Shown here in pieces: positions 1 through 7,122 of a stretch of 64,000 nucleotides of DNA. The DNA lies in NCBI RefSeq assembly GCF_014200435.1, contig NZ_JACHBR010000001.1:5274001-5338000 (forward strand), given 5' to 3'. Position 1 is the stretch's first letter. Each line of letters opens with the position of its first letter. A model generated the notes under the pieces. It ran no database searches, was not told the DNA's origin, and was given only the letters and a program-made list of their open reading frames with translations. The translations under genes and the position numbers were made by a program. The stretch is from Sphaerisporangium krabiense. Lineage in GTDB: Bacteria; Actinomycetota; Actinomycetes; Streptosporangiales; Streptosporangiaceae.

Positions 1-315
1 GCCACCGCGGACGTGGTCGTCGCGCCGGGGCCGGTGGAGACGTTCGGCCTGGCCGCCCTGGAGGCCCTCGCCGCGGGCACGCCCGTCGTGGTGTCCCGGC
101 ACGGCGCGCTGCCCGAGGTGGTCGGCGACGCGGGCGCGGCCGTGGACGACGACCCGCGCGCGTACGCCGACGCGATCCAGGACCTGCTGGCCCGTGACGA
201 GGGCGAGAGACGGCGGGCGGCGCGCCGCCGCGCGGAACGGTACGGCTGGCCGGCCGCGGTCGGCGGCTTCCTGGCCGCGCACGCGGTCCCGGACTCCCAG
301 GGGGCGCGCCGATGA
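1..315 (+). CDS. GT4 glycosyltransferase, C-terminal fragment
   Basis: The reading frame is open from the first base of the window, so only the last 104 residues of a longer protein are present. They carry the GT4/GT-B donor-site signature PVETFGLAALEALAAGTPVV, in which two glutamates seven residues apart contact the nucleotide sugar. The tail ends in an Arg-rich helix. The stop codon overlaps the first ATG of the next gene (ATGA), which implies translational coupling with the SGNH hydrolase and, further on, with the MgtA-like glycosyltransferase. This suggests a glycolipid or cell-envelope glycan locus. The acceptor and sugar cannot be read from the fragment. Confidence 0.85.
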   Translation, partial: ATADVVVAPGPVETFGLAALEALAAGTPVVVSRHGALPEVVGDAGAAVDDDPRAYADAIQDLLARDEGERRRAARRRAERYGWPAAVGGFLAAHAVPDSQGARR

Positions 316-431
316 CCGAGCCGATGACCGAGCCGATGACCGAGCCGATGACCGAGCCGATGACCGAGCCGATGACCGCACCGATGACCGCACCGGTGAC
401 CGCGCCGACGACCGCGCCGGTGACCGTGCGG
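312..431 (+). repeat. 12-bp tandem repeat spanning a start codon
   Basis: Ten consecutive 12-bp units of the form ATGACCGAGCCG: five identical units, two with GCACCG endings, then three diverged units beginning GTG, ACG and GTG. In the hydrolase frame they encode MTEP x5, MTAP x2, VTAP, TTAP, VTVR. Nine of the ten units therefore begin with a usable start codon. The first ATG overlaps the stop of the preceding gene. Confidence 0.95.
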
Positions 432-1277
432 CTCGTCGCGCTCGGCGACTCCGTCACCGTCGGGATGGGCGACCCGGCACCCGGGGGAGGCTGGCGCGGG
501 TGGGCGGCCCTGCTCGCCGGATCGCTGCCCGGGACGGTCGAGTTCACCAACCTCGCCGACCTCGGCGCGACGGCGCGCGACCTCGCGTCCGGCCAGCTCC
601 CGAGGGCCCTCGACCTGCGGCCGACGCTGGCCACGGTGCTCGCGGGCGTCAACGACACGCTGCGCGGCTCCTTCGACCTGGCCGTCATCGCCGGCGCCCT
701 GGAACGCGTCGTCGCGGGGCTGCGCGGCACGGGCGCGACCGTCCTCACCGCCCGCCTGCCCGACCCCGGGCTCATGCTCGGCATCCCGGACTTCGTGCGC
801 CGCCCGCTCACGCGCCGCGTGCACGGCGTGAACGCCGTCCTGGACCACCTGGCCGGCGCGTACGGGACCGTCCACGTCGACCTCGGCTCGCACCCGTCGC
901 TGTACGAACGGCGCATGTGGGGGGTGGACAGGCTGCACCCGAGCGAGCGCGGGCACCGGCTGCTGGCCCGCCTGTTCGCGGCCGGGCTGGCCGAGCACGG
1001 TCACGCCGGCATCACGCCGCCGAGCCCCGAGCCGGCCGGGCGCGAGCCGTCGGCGTGGGCGAGCGCGCGGTGGATGGCCGTCGAGGGCACCGGGTGGGTC
1101 GTGCGCAGGTCCCGGGACTTCCTCCCTCAGTTCTGCGGGCTCGTCGCCAGCGAGGCGTGGCACGAGATCCGCGGCAGGACCGGGACGCTGGACGACCTGC
1201 TCCGCTCGGAGCTGGACGCCGTGCTGCGGCGCCTCGGCCCGCCCGGAGGCGCGCCCGCCGCCGCCTCCGGCGCGTGA
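312..1277 (+). CDS. SGNH/GDSL-family hydrolase
   Basis: A 321-residue SGNH hydrolase-fold protein. The block I motif ALGDSVTVGMGD supplies the catalytic Ser, the AGVNDT segment is block III-like, and VDRLHPSERGH near residue 215 supplies the Asp/His pair. The family hydrolyses esters on lipids or glycans. No signal peptide is visible, so it probably acts in the cytoplasm. The first forty residues are a low-complexity (MTEP/MTAP) tract encoded by the tandem repeat, and the folded domain begins near residue 40, so translation could start at any of several in-frame ATG/GTG codons. The gene overlaps the upstream glycosyltransferase by 4 bp and lies 83 bp before another, which points to acyl removal on a glycoconjugate as one inference. 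The substrate is unknown. Confidence 0.85.
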   Translation: MTEPMTEPMTEPMTEPMTEPMTAPMTAPVTAPTTAPVTVRLVALGDSVTVGMGDPAPGGGWRGWAALLAGSLPGTVEFTNLADLGATARDLASGQLPRALDLRPTLATVLAGVNDTLRGSFDLAVIAGALERVVAGLRGTGATVLTARLPDPGLMLGIPDFVRRPLTRRVHGVNAVLDHLAGAYGTVHVDLGSHPSLYERRMWGVDRLHPSERGHRLLARLFAAGLAEHGHAGITPPSPEPAGREPSAWASARWMAVEGTGWVVRRSRDFLPQFCGLVASEAWHEIRGRTGTLDDLLRSELDAVLRRLGPPGGAPAAASGA

Positions 1278-1360
1278 CCCCGTGCCTCCCGCCCCCGGCG
1301 CCGTGCGCGAGTGCGCGTCGCCCCGTCGCGTGCCGTCCGACGTTCGAGAGAAGTGAGGCC

Positions 1361-2545
1361 ATGAGAGTCGCCATCGTCTCCGAGTCGTTCCTCCCTCAGG
1401 TCAACGGCGTGACGAACTCGCTGTGCCGTCTCCTGGACCACCTCGCGGAGCAGGGGCACGACGCGATGGTCGTGGCGCCGAACCCCGGCCCGAGGACGTA
1501 CGCCGGGTTCCCCGTGCACGCGACGCCCGCCTTCCGGCTGCTGCCGTTCTACCGGTCGTTCCGCGTGGGCCTGCCGAGCCGCGTCATCCACCGGTCGATG
1601 GCGGAGTTCAAACCCGACGTCGTCCACCTGGCCTCGCCGACGGTGGTCGGCGCCGCGGGGTTGACGGCGGCGCTGCGGCTCGGCGTGCCCGCGGTCGCGG
1701 TGTTCCAGACCGACCTGGCCGGGTTCGCGCGCCAGTACGGCCTGCGCGGCACCGACGCGCTGATCTGGTCCTGGCTGCGGCACGTCCACGCGCGGGCCGC
1801 GCTCACCCTGGCGCCCTCGACGGCGACGATGCGCGAGCTGCGCGCACACGGCGTCCCGCGGGTGTCGCTGTGGGGGAGGGGCGTGGACCTGGACCTGTTC
1901 CACCCGCGCCACCGCTCGCCGGAGCTGCGGCGTGAGCTCGCCCCGGACGGCGAGGTCGTCGTCGGGTACGTCGGGCGGCTGGCCGCCGACAAGCGCGTGC
2001 ACCTGCTCGCCGAGCTGGCCGGCCTGCCCGGCGTCCGGCTCGTGGTCGTCGGGGACGGCCCGGCCGAGCGCCGGCTGCGCGCCCTGCTGCCGGGCGCGGT
2101 GTTCTGCGGCCTGCGGACCGGGACCGACCTCGCGCGCGTCCTCGCCTCGTTCGACGTCTTCGTGCACACCGGGAGGAACGAGACCTACTGCCAGGCCGTC
2201 CAGGAGGCGCTGGCCGCCGGGGTGCCCGTGGTCGCGGCGGCGGCGGGCGGACCGCTCGACCTGGTGACGCCGGGCGAGAACGGCCTGCTGTTCCCGCCGG
2301 ACGACCCCGCGGCGATGCGCGCCGCCGTCGCGAGGCTGGCGGGGGACGCCGCGCTCCGCCGCCGGATGGGCCTCGCGGCCCGCGCGTCGGTGCTCGGCCG
2401 GAGCTGGACGTCGCTGTGCCACCGGCTGTTCGGGTACTACCAGGCGGTGGTGGGCGAGCCCGCCACGGTCCCCGCCGCGTGGCCGGCGGGGACCGGCGGC
2501 GGTCAGCGGAACGCGTCGGCGTGGTCGGCCGCCCACTGGAGGTAG
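1361..2545 (+). CDS. GT4 glycosyltransferase, MgtA/PimB-like
   Basis: A 394-residue GT-B glycosyltransferase. The N-terminus MRVAIVSESFLPQVNGVTNS is typical of GDP-mannose-dependent alpha-mannosyltransferases of the MgtA/PimB type found in actinobacteria, which build mannosylated glycolipids at the cytoplasmic face of the membrane. The C-terminal domain holds VGYVGRLAADKRV and the ExxxxxxxE donor motif beginning RNETYCQAVQEAL. I chose the ATG at 1361 because GAGAG lies upstream and homologues start with MRVA; the frame is open much further 5' but that portion is not protein-like. Its 3' end overlaps the convergent NmrA-type gene by 43 bp. Mannose specificity is inferred from family resemblance only. 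Confidence 0.85.
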   Translation: MRVAIVSESFLPQVNGVTNSLCRLLDHLAEQGHDAMVVAPNPGPRTYAGFPVHATPAFRLLPFYRSFRVGLPSRVIHRSMAEFKPDVVHLASPTVVGAAGLTAALRLGVPAVAVFQTDLAGFARQYGLRGTDALIWSWLRHVHARAALTLAPSTATMRELRAHGVPRVSLWGRGVDLDLFHPRHRSPELRRELAPDGEVVVGYVGRLAADKRVHLLAELAGLPGVRLVVVGDGPAERRLRALLPGAVFCGLRTGTDLARVLASFDVFVHTGRNETYCQAVQEALAAGVPVVAAAAGGPLDLVTPGENGLLFPPDDPAAMRAAVARLAGDAALRRRMGLAARASVLGRSWTSLCHRLFGYYQAVVGEPATVPAAWPAGTGGGQRNASAWSAAHWR

Positions 2546-3360
2546 GAGGTGGCGGGGCGGCCGGTGACCTGCTCCACGGTCGGGGTGACCGGCTCGGGCG
2601 AAGCGGCCATCGCGGCCTGGCCGGCGAGGATCGCGTCCGCCATCTCCGCCGGATACCCGCGCGCGAGAATCCCCCGCCGCACCTCCTCCGCGGGCGTCTC
2701 CACCCACCGGACCGGACGGCCGATCGCCGTGCCGATGGCGGCGACCTGCTCGATCTGCGTCAGCGTCCGCGGCCCGGTCAGCACGTGCGCGGCGCCGGCG
2801 TGCCCGTCGTCGAGCAGCGCGCGCACCCCCACCGCGGCGATGTCGCGCTCGTGGATGAGCGAGCGCCCCGCGTTCCCGTACACCCAGCGGACGGTCCCGG
2901 TCGTGCGGATCTGCTCGGCCCACTGCAGGGTGTTGACGGCGAACCCGGACGGGCGCAGGAACGTCCAGGCCGCGCCCGAGGCCGCGATGAGGCGCTCCAT
3001 GCGGGCGTGCGAGCCGAGGATGAACCCCTGGGACTCCTCCGGCGCGTCCGACACGCCGCGCGCGGACAGGTAGACGATGTGGCCGGCCGCCCCGGCGAGT
3101 GTCTCGACGGCGGCGGGCGCGGCGTGGTCGCCCGACACCGTGGGCCAGACCAGGAACACCCCGTCCACGCCGTCCAGGGCCGCCTTCAGGGAGTCGGGCT
3201 CGGTCAGGTCGCCGCCGACGGCCTCGGCGCCGTCGGGCAGGCGCGCGGCCGCCGGGTCGCGGGTCAGCGCGCGGACGCGCGCGCCCGCCTCCAGCAGCAG
3301 CGTGACGGCGTGGCGGCCGACGTTGCCCGTGGCACCCGTGACCAGGAACGTCGAGGACAT
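2503..3360 (-). CDS. NmrA-like NAD(P)H-binding protein
   Basis: A 285-residue atypical short-chain dehydrogenase of the NmrA/quinone-reductase-like family. The N-terminal Rossmann motif VTGATGNVGRH binds NAD(P); HIVYLSARG and the FLRPSGFAVNTLQW segment are typical of the family, and the classical YxxxK catalytic pair is not evident. Members act as redox sensors or NAD(P)H-dependent reductases in the cytoplasm. The ATG at 3360 is preferred over an in-frame codon 36 bp upstream because GGGGAG precedes it. The gene is monocistronic, convergent with the glycosyltransferase, and sits behind a promoter with a 19-bp spacer and internal dyad, as seen for MerR/SoxR-controlled genes. Specific substrate unknown. 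Confidence 0.85.
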   Translation of the reverse strand: MSSTFLVTGATGNVGRHAVTLLLEAGARVRALTRDPAAARLPDGAEAVGGDLTEPDSLKAALDGVDGVFLVWPTVSGDHAAPAAVETLAGAAGHIVYLSARGVSDAPEESQGFILGSHARMERLIAASGAAWTFLRPSGFAVNTLQWAEQIRTTGTVRWVYGNAGRSLIHERDIAAVGVRALLDDGHAGAAHVLTGPRTLTQIEQVAAIGTAIGRPVRWVETPAEEVRRGILARGYPAEMADAILAGQAAMAASPEPVTPTVEQVTGRPATSYLQWAADHADAFR

Positions 3361-3394
3361 CCTGTCTCCCCTCATCGGTGGACGTACGGCCGCC

Positions 3395-3425
3395 ATCGTG
3401 AAACATCAACCTATGTTGAGGTCAA
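3395..3425 (-). promoter_or_regulatory. MerR/SoxR-type promoter for the NmrA-like gene
   Basis: On the minus strand, -35 TTGACC (3425-3420) is separated by exactly 19 nt from -10 CACGAT (3400-3395). The spacer contains the imperfect dyad CCTCAACATAGGTTGATG, which matches the SoxR box at about 13 of 18 positions. Long-spacer promoters with a central dyad are characteristic of MerR-family activation. No merR-type gene is adjacent, so the regulator is unidentified. Confidence 0.45.
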
Positions 3426-3692
3426 ATGGTGCGACCTGACAGGTCTGGCGCTCCAGGAGGTCGGCGCAGCGGGGGTTCTCGTGTACGCGGGCCTTATCCC
3501 GAGCAGGGACAATGATCTGGTGGGCGTAAGGGAGCGTGAGGCCGTCGTGCGCGGGGCCGCGGAGACGCGGCGCCGGCGGGCACGAGTGGGCCCGGATCCG
3601 CGGATGCGATCGATGCCTGTGGGTATCAACACGTATCAGCAAACGTGGGTGAAAATGGCCATAGAGGGCGCTTGCCGCCAGTCGAGGACGGG

Positions 3693-4547
3693 GTGAACGT
3701 GGTCACCGAAGACACCAAGAGGCCCGCCAAGAGCGACAAGCGTAAGAAGGGCTCGTTCTGGCGTGAGCTGCCCGTTCTGGTGATCGCCGCCCTGCTGATG
3801 GCGCTGACGATCAAGACGTTCCTCGTGCAGGCGTTCTACATTCCCTCGGGGTCGATGGAGAACACGCTGCTCCTGAACGACCGGGTCCTGGTCAACAAGC
3901 TCGTCTACCACACCCGCGACGTCGAGCGCGGCGACGTCATCGTGTTCTCCGGCGTGGACTCCTGGAAGGGCGAGGTCGACGTCCCGCCGCCGTCCAACGT
4001 GGCCGAGTCCGTCCTGCGCTGGATCGGCACCGCCTTCGGCGTGACGCCCGGCGAGAAGGACTACATCAAGCGCGTGATCGGCGTCGGCGGCGACACGGTG
4101 AAGTGCTGCGACGACAAGGGGCGCGTCACGGTCAACGGCGTGCCGCTCGAGGAGGAGTCCTACCTCTACCCCGGCAACGCGCCCTCGGACAAGACCTTCG
4201 AGGTCAAGGTGCAGCCCGGCCGCCTGTGGGTGATGGGCGACCACCGGGAGATCTCCTACGACTCGCGCTCCCACCAGGGCGACAAGGGCGACGGCGCGAT
4301 CCCCGTGGACACGGTCGTGGGCCGCGCGTTCATCATCGTGTGGCCGTTCTCGCGGCTGACCACGATCCCCATCCCGGACACCTTCGCCCAGCCCGCGCTC
4401 AGCGCCGTCGCCGCGCTCGGCGGGGCCACGCCGCTGGTCGGCGGCTTCGCCTGCGCGATGCCGCTGATGTGGTGGCGCAGGCGCCTGCTGGCCAAGCCCT
4501 ACCACGACCGGCGCTCCGGCCTGGCGGCCCCCGTCCGCGACCTCTGA
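3693..4547 (+). CDS. lepB: Signal peptidase I
   Basis: A type I signal peptidase (S26) that cleaves signal peptides from exported preproteins at the outer face of the membrane. A basic, Lys-rich N-terminus precedes a membrane segment (ELPVLVIAALLMALTIKTF), then the catalytic serine in PSGSMENT (about residue 54) and the general-base lysine in DYIKRVIGVGGD (about residue 126); WVMGDHREISYDSR is the conserved box E. A second hydrophobic stretch near the C-terminus ends in WWRRR, a second anchor. The GTG at 3693 has GAGG five bases upstream; an in-frame GTG at 3645 lacks a Shine-Dalgarno. The length of 284 aa is normal for actinobacteria, many of which have several paralogues. Confidence 0.95.
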   Translation: MNVVTEDTKRPAKSDKRKKGSFWRELPVLVIAALLMALTIKTFLVQAFYIPSGSMENTLLLNDRVLVNKLVYHTRDVERGDVIVFSGVDSWKGEVDVPPPSNVAESVLRWIGTAFGVTPGEKDYIKRVIGVGGDTVKCCDDKGRVTVNGVPLEEESYLYPGNAPSDKTFEVKVQPGRLWVMGDHREISYDSRSHQGDKGDGAIPVDTVVGRAFIIVWPFSRLTTIPIPDTFAQPALSAVAALGGATPLVGGFACAMPLMWWRRRLLAKPYHDRRSGLAAPVRDL

Positions 4548-4572
4548 CCGCCGCCGGTCCCGGCGCCCCTGC

Positions 4573-5646
4573 TCAGCCTGCGGGGGCGCCCCAGCCGGCG
4601 CGGTACTCGGCCCAGTCGGTCTCGGTGGCCGCGAAGTCCACGTACAGGGCGACGCCGAAGTCCCGCCGGTCGCCGGAGCCGAGGGCGAGGCGCACGCCCC
4701 GGATCGCGGCCCGCATCGTCTCCGCGGACGGGTGGTGGGTCCAGTTGTCGTCGTGGTAGGCGGGCACGCCGACCAGCAGTCGCGTGGACGGCGGCACGGC
4801 GGCGAGCGCCAGCGCGGTCTGGCGCCGGACGTACCCGGTGAACAGGGCCTCGGTCGGCTGGGCGGTGTCGTAGGTCATCAGCGCCACCTGGTGGACGCGG
4901 CGGGCGACCTGCGTCATGTACCCCGGCGTCCACCACCGCTCCTCGCCGAACACCAGGCCCTGGGCGGCGCTCATGCCGGGCAGCGGCTCCATCTGGTGCA
5001 CCGACATCGACAGCACGGCGCGGGGGAGCGCCGCGCGCGTGCGGTCCAGCACGTCCAGCAGGCCCTGGTCGTCGTCGTCGACCGGCTCGAAGTTGTAGTG
5101 GATCCCGTCGAACCCGGCCGCCATCGCCTGCCCGGCCGAGCGGACGATCGCGGCGCGCGTCGCGGCCGAGGACAGGTCCATGAGCCCCGGGTCCAGCCGC
5201 TGCCCGAGCCAGGCGTGCACCCGCACGCCCGGCAGCGCGCGGCGTAGCGCGGTGACGGCCCAGGCGGCGCGGGGGTAGAGGGAGGCGGGCAGCGTGCCGT
5301 CGGTGGCGAGCGGCCCGGTGTGGACGTACAGGTCGCGCACGCCGGTGCCGCCGATCCGGGCGGCCAGGGCCGCGACCTCGGGGTCGCCGTTGCGCCCGTC
5401 CACCCACGCGTGCCCGAGCCAGACGGCGTCCCCGCCGCGCGTGACGGCGTGCGGCGTGCCCGTGCTGAGCAGATAGAGGGCCGTCCCCGACGCGACGAGG
5501 GCCAGCGCGGGGACCGAGACGACGATGACGGCCGCCGTCCACAGCCGCCGCCACCGCACCCGGCTACGGGGCCGCCCGGCGGCCGGCGCCGCGCCGGGCG
5601 GCTCCTGTTCGTCGCGGGCGGAGGCCGGAGAACCAGGCTGAGGCAT
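4573..5646 (-). CDS. Membrane-anchored GH18-like TIM-barrel protein
   Basis: A 357-residue protein with a short basic cytoplasmic tail, one membrane segment at about residues 37-60 (TAAVIVVSVPALALVASGTALYLL, seen in part), and an extracytoplasmic domain. That domain resembles glycoside hydrolase family 18: GFDGIHYNFEP is comparable to the DGxDxDxE strand-4 motif with the final acidic residue kept, and QVALMTYDTAQ resembles strand 6. The central aspartates of the motif are replaced by Ile/His and Asn, so chitinase activity is doubtful; a binding or altered glycosidase role on cell-wall glycans is possible. It is convergent with lepB, with 25 bp between stops. The function is not established. 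Confidence 0.65.
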   Translation of the reverse strand: MPQPGSPASARDEQEPPGAAPAAGRPRSRVRWRRLWTAAVIVVSVPALALVASGTALYLLSTGTPHAVTRGGDAVWLGHAWVDGRNGDPEVAALAARIGGTGVRDLYVHTGPLATDGTLPASLYPRAAWAVTALRRALPGVRVHAWLGQRLDPGLMDLSSAATRAAIVRSAGQAMAAGFDGIHYNFEPVDDDDQGLLDVLDRTRAALPRAVLSMSVHQMEPLPGMSAAQGLVFGEERWWTPGYMTQVARRVHQVALMTYDTAQPTEALFTGYVRRQTALALAAVPPSTRLLVGVPAYHDDNWTHHPSAETMRAAIRGVRLALGSGDRRDFGVALYVDFAATETDWAEYRAGWGAPAG

Positions 5647-5730
5647 GACGAAGCAGCATATCGGCCCTTATCGCGGACGGTCGCGGATCGGGCATACCTG
5701 GGGCGCGGTGTGTGGGCGCACTCGATCGTT

Positions 5731-5747
5731 GTCTCACCATATGAGAC
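5731..5747. promoter_or_regulatory. Inverted-repeat operator upstream of sulfur cluster
   Basis: GTCTCA-ccata-TGAGAC is a perfect 6-bp inverted repeat with a 5-bp spacer. It lies just upstream of the -35 element TTGACT of the putative leader/transporter promoter, where an activator or repressor dimer could act. The regulator is unknown and no regulator gene is encoded next to it. Confidence 0.5.
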
Positions 5748-5752
5748 TGCAC

Positions 5753-5784
5753 TTGACTGCCCTATTACCTACCGGAAATATAGG
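5753..5784 (+). promoter_or_regulatory. Promoter of organosulfur cluster
   Basis: A -35 TTGACT at 5753-5758 is followed by an AT-rich -10 region (AAATATAGG, 5776-5784) at a 17-18 nt spacing. This is the most AT-rich stretch in the 400-bp gap. The predicted transcription start falls at or next to the GTG at 5789, so the leader peptide could be translated from a leaderless mRNA. Confidence 0.5.
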
Positions 5785-5788
5785 CAAT

Positions 5789-5860
5789 GTGCCGATTGTG
5801 AACTTGACCGTCCGGCGCGCGATCGACTTCATGCACGTGGACAGCAGCCTCTGTCAGTGA
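5789..5860 (+). CDS. Putative leader peptide, sulfur-type
   Basis: A 23-codon ORF starting GTG and ending RRAIDFMHVDSSLCQ-stop. Short actinobacterial leader peptides upstream of sulfur-assimilation genes commonly contain an R-R-[HA]-[IV]-D/HVD block and finish in S-[AS]-L/M-C. This peptide has the same layout with one terminal cysteine codon. It lies 194 bp upstream of the transporter's binding-protein gene, behind a plausible promoter. An alternative GTG (5798) and an internal ATG (5831) are in frame. The likely role, by inference, is ribosome-mediated sensing of cysteine supply that controls read-through into the transporter genes. Confidence 0.6.
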   Translation: MPIVNLTVRRAIDFMHVDSSLCQ

Positions 5861-5940
5861 ACGTGTTCCGTCTCGCGCGGTCCTCGCGCTGGAGACGACG
5901 CCTCTCACCGCCTGTTCCCGACCCACCAGAACCGCCGTCA

Positions 5941-5979
5941 GGACCACGTCCTCGCCCCTGTCCGGGGGCCTACGCCCCA
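5941..5979 (+). promoter_or_regulatory. Hairpins in leader before transporter genes
   Basis: Two short hairpins lie between the leader peptide and the first structural gene: AGGAC-cac-GTCCT (5941-5953) and GGGGC-ctac-GCCCC (5966-5979). They could form part of an attenuator with the leader peptide. They have no U-tract and short stems, so this is tentative. Confidence 0.3.
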
Positions 5980-6053
5980 TGCCCCGCGGCCGGTTCTCCA
6001 CCGGTCCCGCCTGTCCTCTCACCGTGCTCTCTCGTCGTTAGGTACTCGCCATC

Positions 6054-7118
6054 ATGTGGAAAACCCCCAGGCCGCACGCCCGTCCCCGGCGCGTGGCGCT
6101 CGCCGCGCTCGCCCTCACCGTCGCCGGGCTGGCGACCGCCTGCGGAACCTCCTCCGCGGCGGGCGGCCCGGCGTCCAAGGGCTCAGGAGCGGTCCTCAAG
6201 CTGCAGGACCCCGGAAACGCCGGCCCCCTGGCCTACGCCAAGCGCGAGGGCCTCCTGGAGAAACGCCTCAAGGCCGTCGGCGCCACGGTCGAGTGGGGCG
6301 GCTCCTACGCCTCGTTCACCGCCACCGTCGACGCCGTCCACGCCGGCTCGGTGAACATCCTCACCGGAGCCATCTCGCCCGCCATCGGCTACCTCGCCAA
6401 CAGCCCCGACATCAGGATCTTCTCGGTCACCGACCCCGTCACCGACCCGGCGGCCCCGCAGACCGACGGCCTGGTGGTGCGGCCCGACAGCCCCGTCAGG
6501 TCCGTGAAGGACCTGGTGGGCAAGCAGGTCGCCGTCAACAAGGGCGGCAAGGGCGAGTACCTGCTCCTGCTCGCGCTGGAGAAGGCCGGCGTCCCCGTCG
6601 ACCAGGTCAAGCGCGTCTACCTCAACCCCGACCAGGGCGCCGCCGCGTTCGCCACCGGCAAGGTGGACGCCTGGTGGGCCATCGTCCGCGCCTACCCCGA
6701 GGCCGTCGCCAAGGGCGCCCGGGTGATCGTGCACGGCCGCGACCTCGACGACAAGGACCTCACCATCATCGCCGCACGCAAGGAACTGCTCGACCGCGCG
6801 CCCGCGGCCGTCCGCGTCTACCTGGAGGTGCTCCAGGAACTGACCGAGGAGGCCAGGAAGACCCCGGAGAAGTTCGAGAACGTCTTCCTCACCCAGGGGC
6901 CCACCGCCGTCACCGGCGCCCGCCTCGCCCTGGACATCGAAACGGCCAAGCACGCCATCGTCCCCCGGTACGCCACCAAGGAGGACGGCGCCTACATCAC
7001 CGCCGTGGCGGACCTGTTCCGCAAGTACGGGGTCGTCACCAAGCCCATCGACCCCGCCGACGTCCTCTTCGACCTCAAGGCCGCGACCACCTCCGCCTCG
7101 CCCGCCGCCTCGGGGTGA
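6054..7118 (+). CDS. ABC transporter substrate-binding lipoprotein (SsuA/TauA type)
   Basis: A 354-residue periplasmic-type binding protein anchored as a lipoprotein: basic n-region, hydrophobic stretch, and lipobox LATAC with Cys at residue 30. The mature part resembles aliphatic sulfonate, taurine and nitrate binding proteins, with the DSPVRSVKDLVGKQVAVNKGGKGEYLLLLALEKAGV region typical of that group (shown in parts: SVKDLVGKQVAV, KGEYLLLLALEKAG). It should capture an organosulfur solute outside the membrane and hand it to the permease encoded 4 bp downstream. The ATG at 6054 gives a complete lipoprotein signal. The neighbouring desulfinase-like and monooxygenase genes favour a sulfonate or sulfinate over nitrate. 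Confidence 0.85.
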   Translation: MWKTPRPHARPRRVALAALALTVAGLATACGTSSAAGGPASKGSGAVLKLQDPGNAGPLAYAKREGLLEKRLKAVGATVEWGGSYASFTATVDAVHAGSVNILTGAISPAIGYLANSPDIRIFSVTDPVTDPAAPQTDGLVVRPDSPVRSVKDLVGKQVAVNKGGKGEYLLLLALEKAGVPVDQVKRVYLNPDQGAAAFATGKVDAWWAIVRAYPEAVAKGARVIVHGRDLDDKDLTIIAARKELLDRAPAAVRVYLEVLQELTEEARKTPEKFENVFLTQGPTAVTGARLALDIETAKHAIVPRYATKEDGAYITAVADLFRKYGVVTKPIDPADVLFDLKAATTSASPAASG

Positions 7119-7122
7119 CGCC

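Noticed and set aside
194-1360. N-terminal extension of the MgtA-like glycosyltransferase through the repeat (DDRADDRADDR tract)
   Set aside because: The extension is an out-of-frame reading of the SGNH gene. A good ribosome site and the conserved MRVAIVSESF start are at 1361.
3406-3642. Small minus-strand ORFs between the NmrA-like gene and lepB
   Set aside because: Overlapping frames in two phases, no ribosome site, His/Arg/Pro-rich composition; the stretch is the promoter region of the flanking genes.
5941-6053. SAM or cobalamin riboswitch before the transporter genes
   Set aside because: I could not draw the conserved junction motifs of either; only short hairpins are present. The leader peptide explains the gap better.
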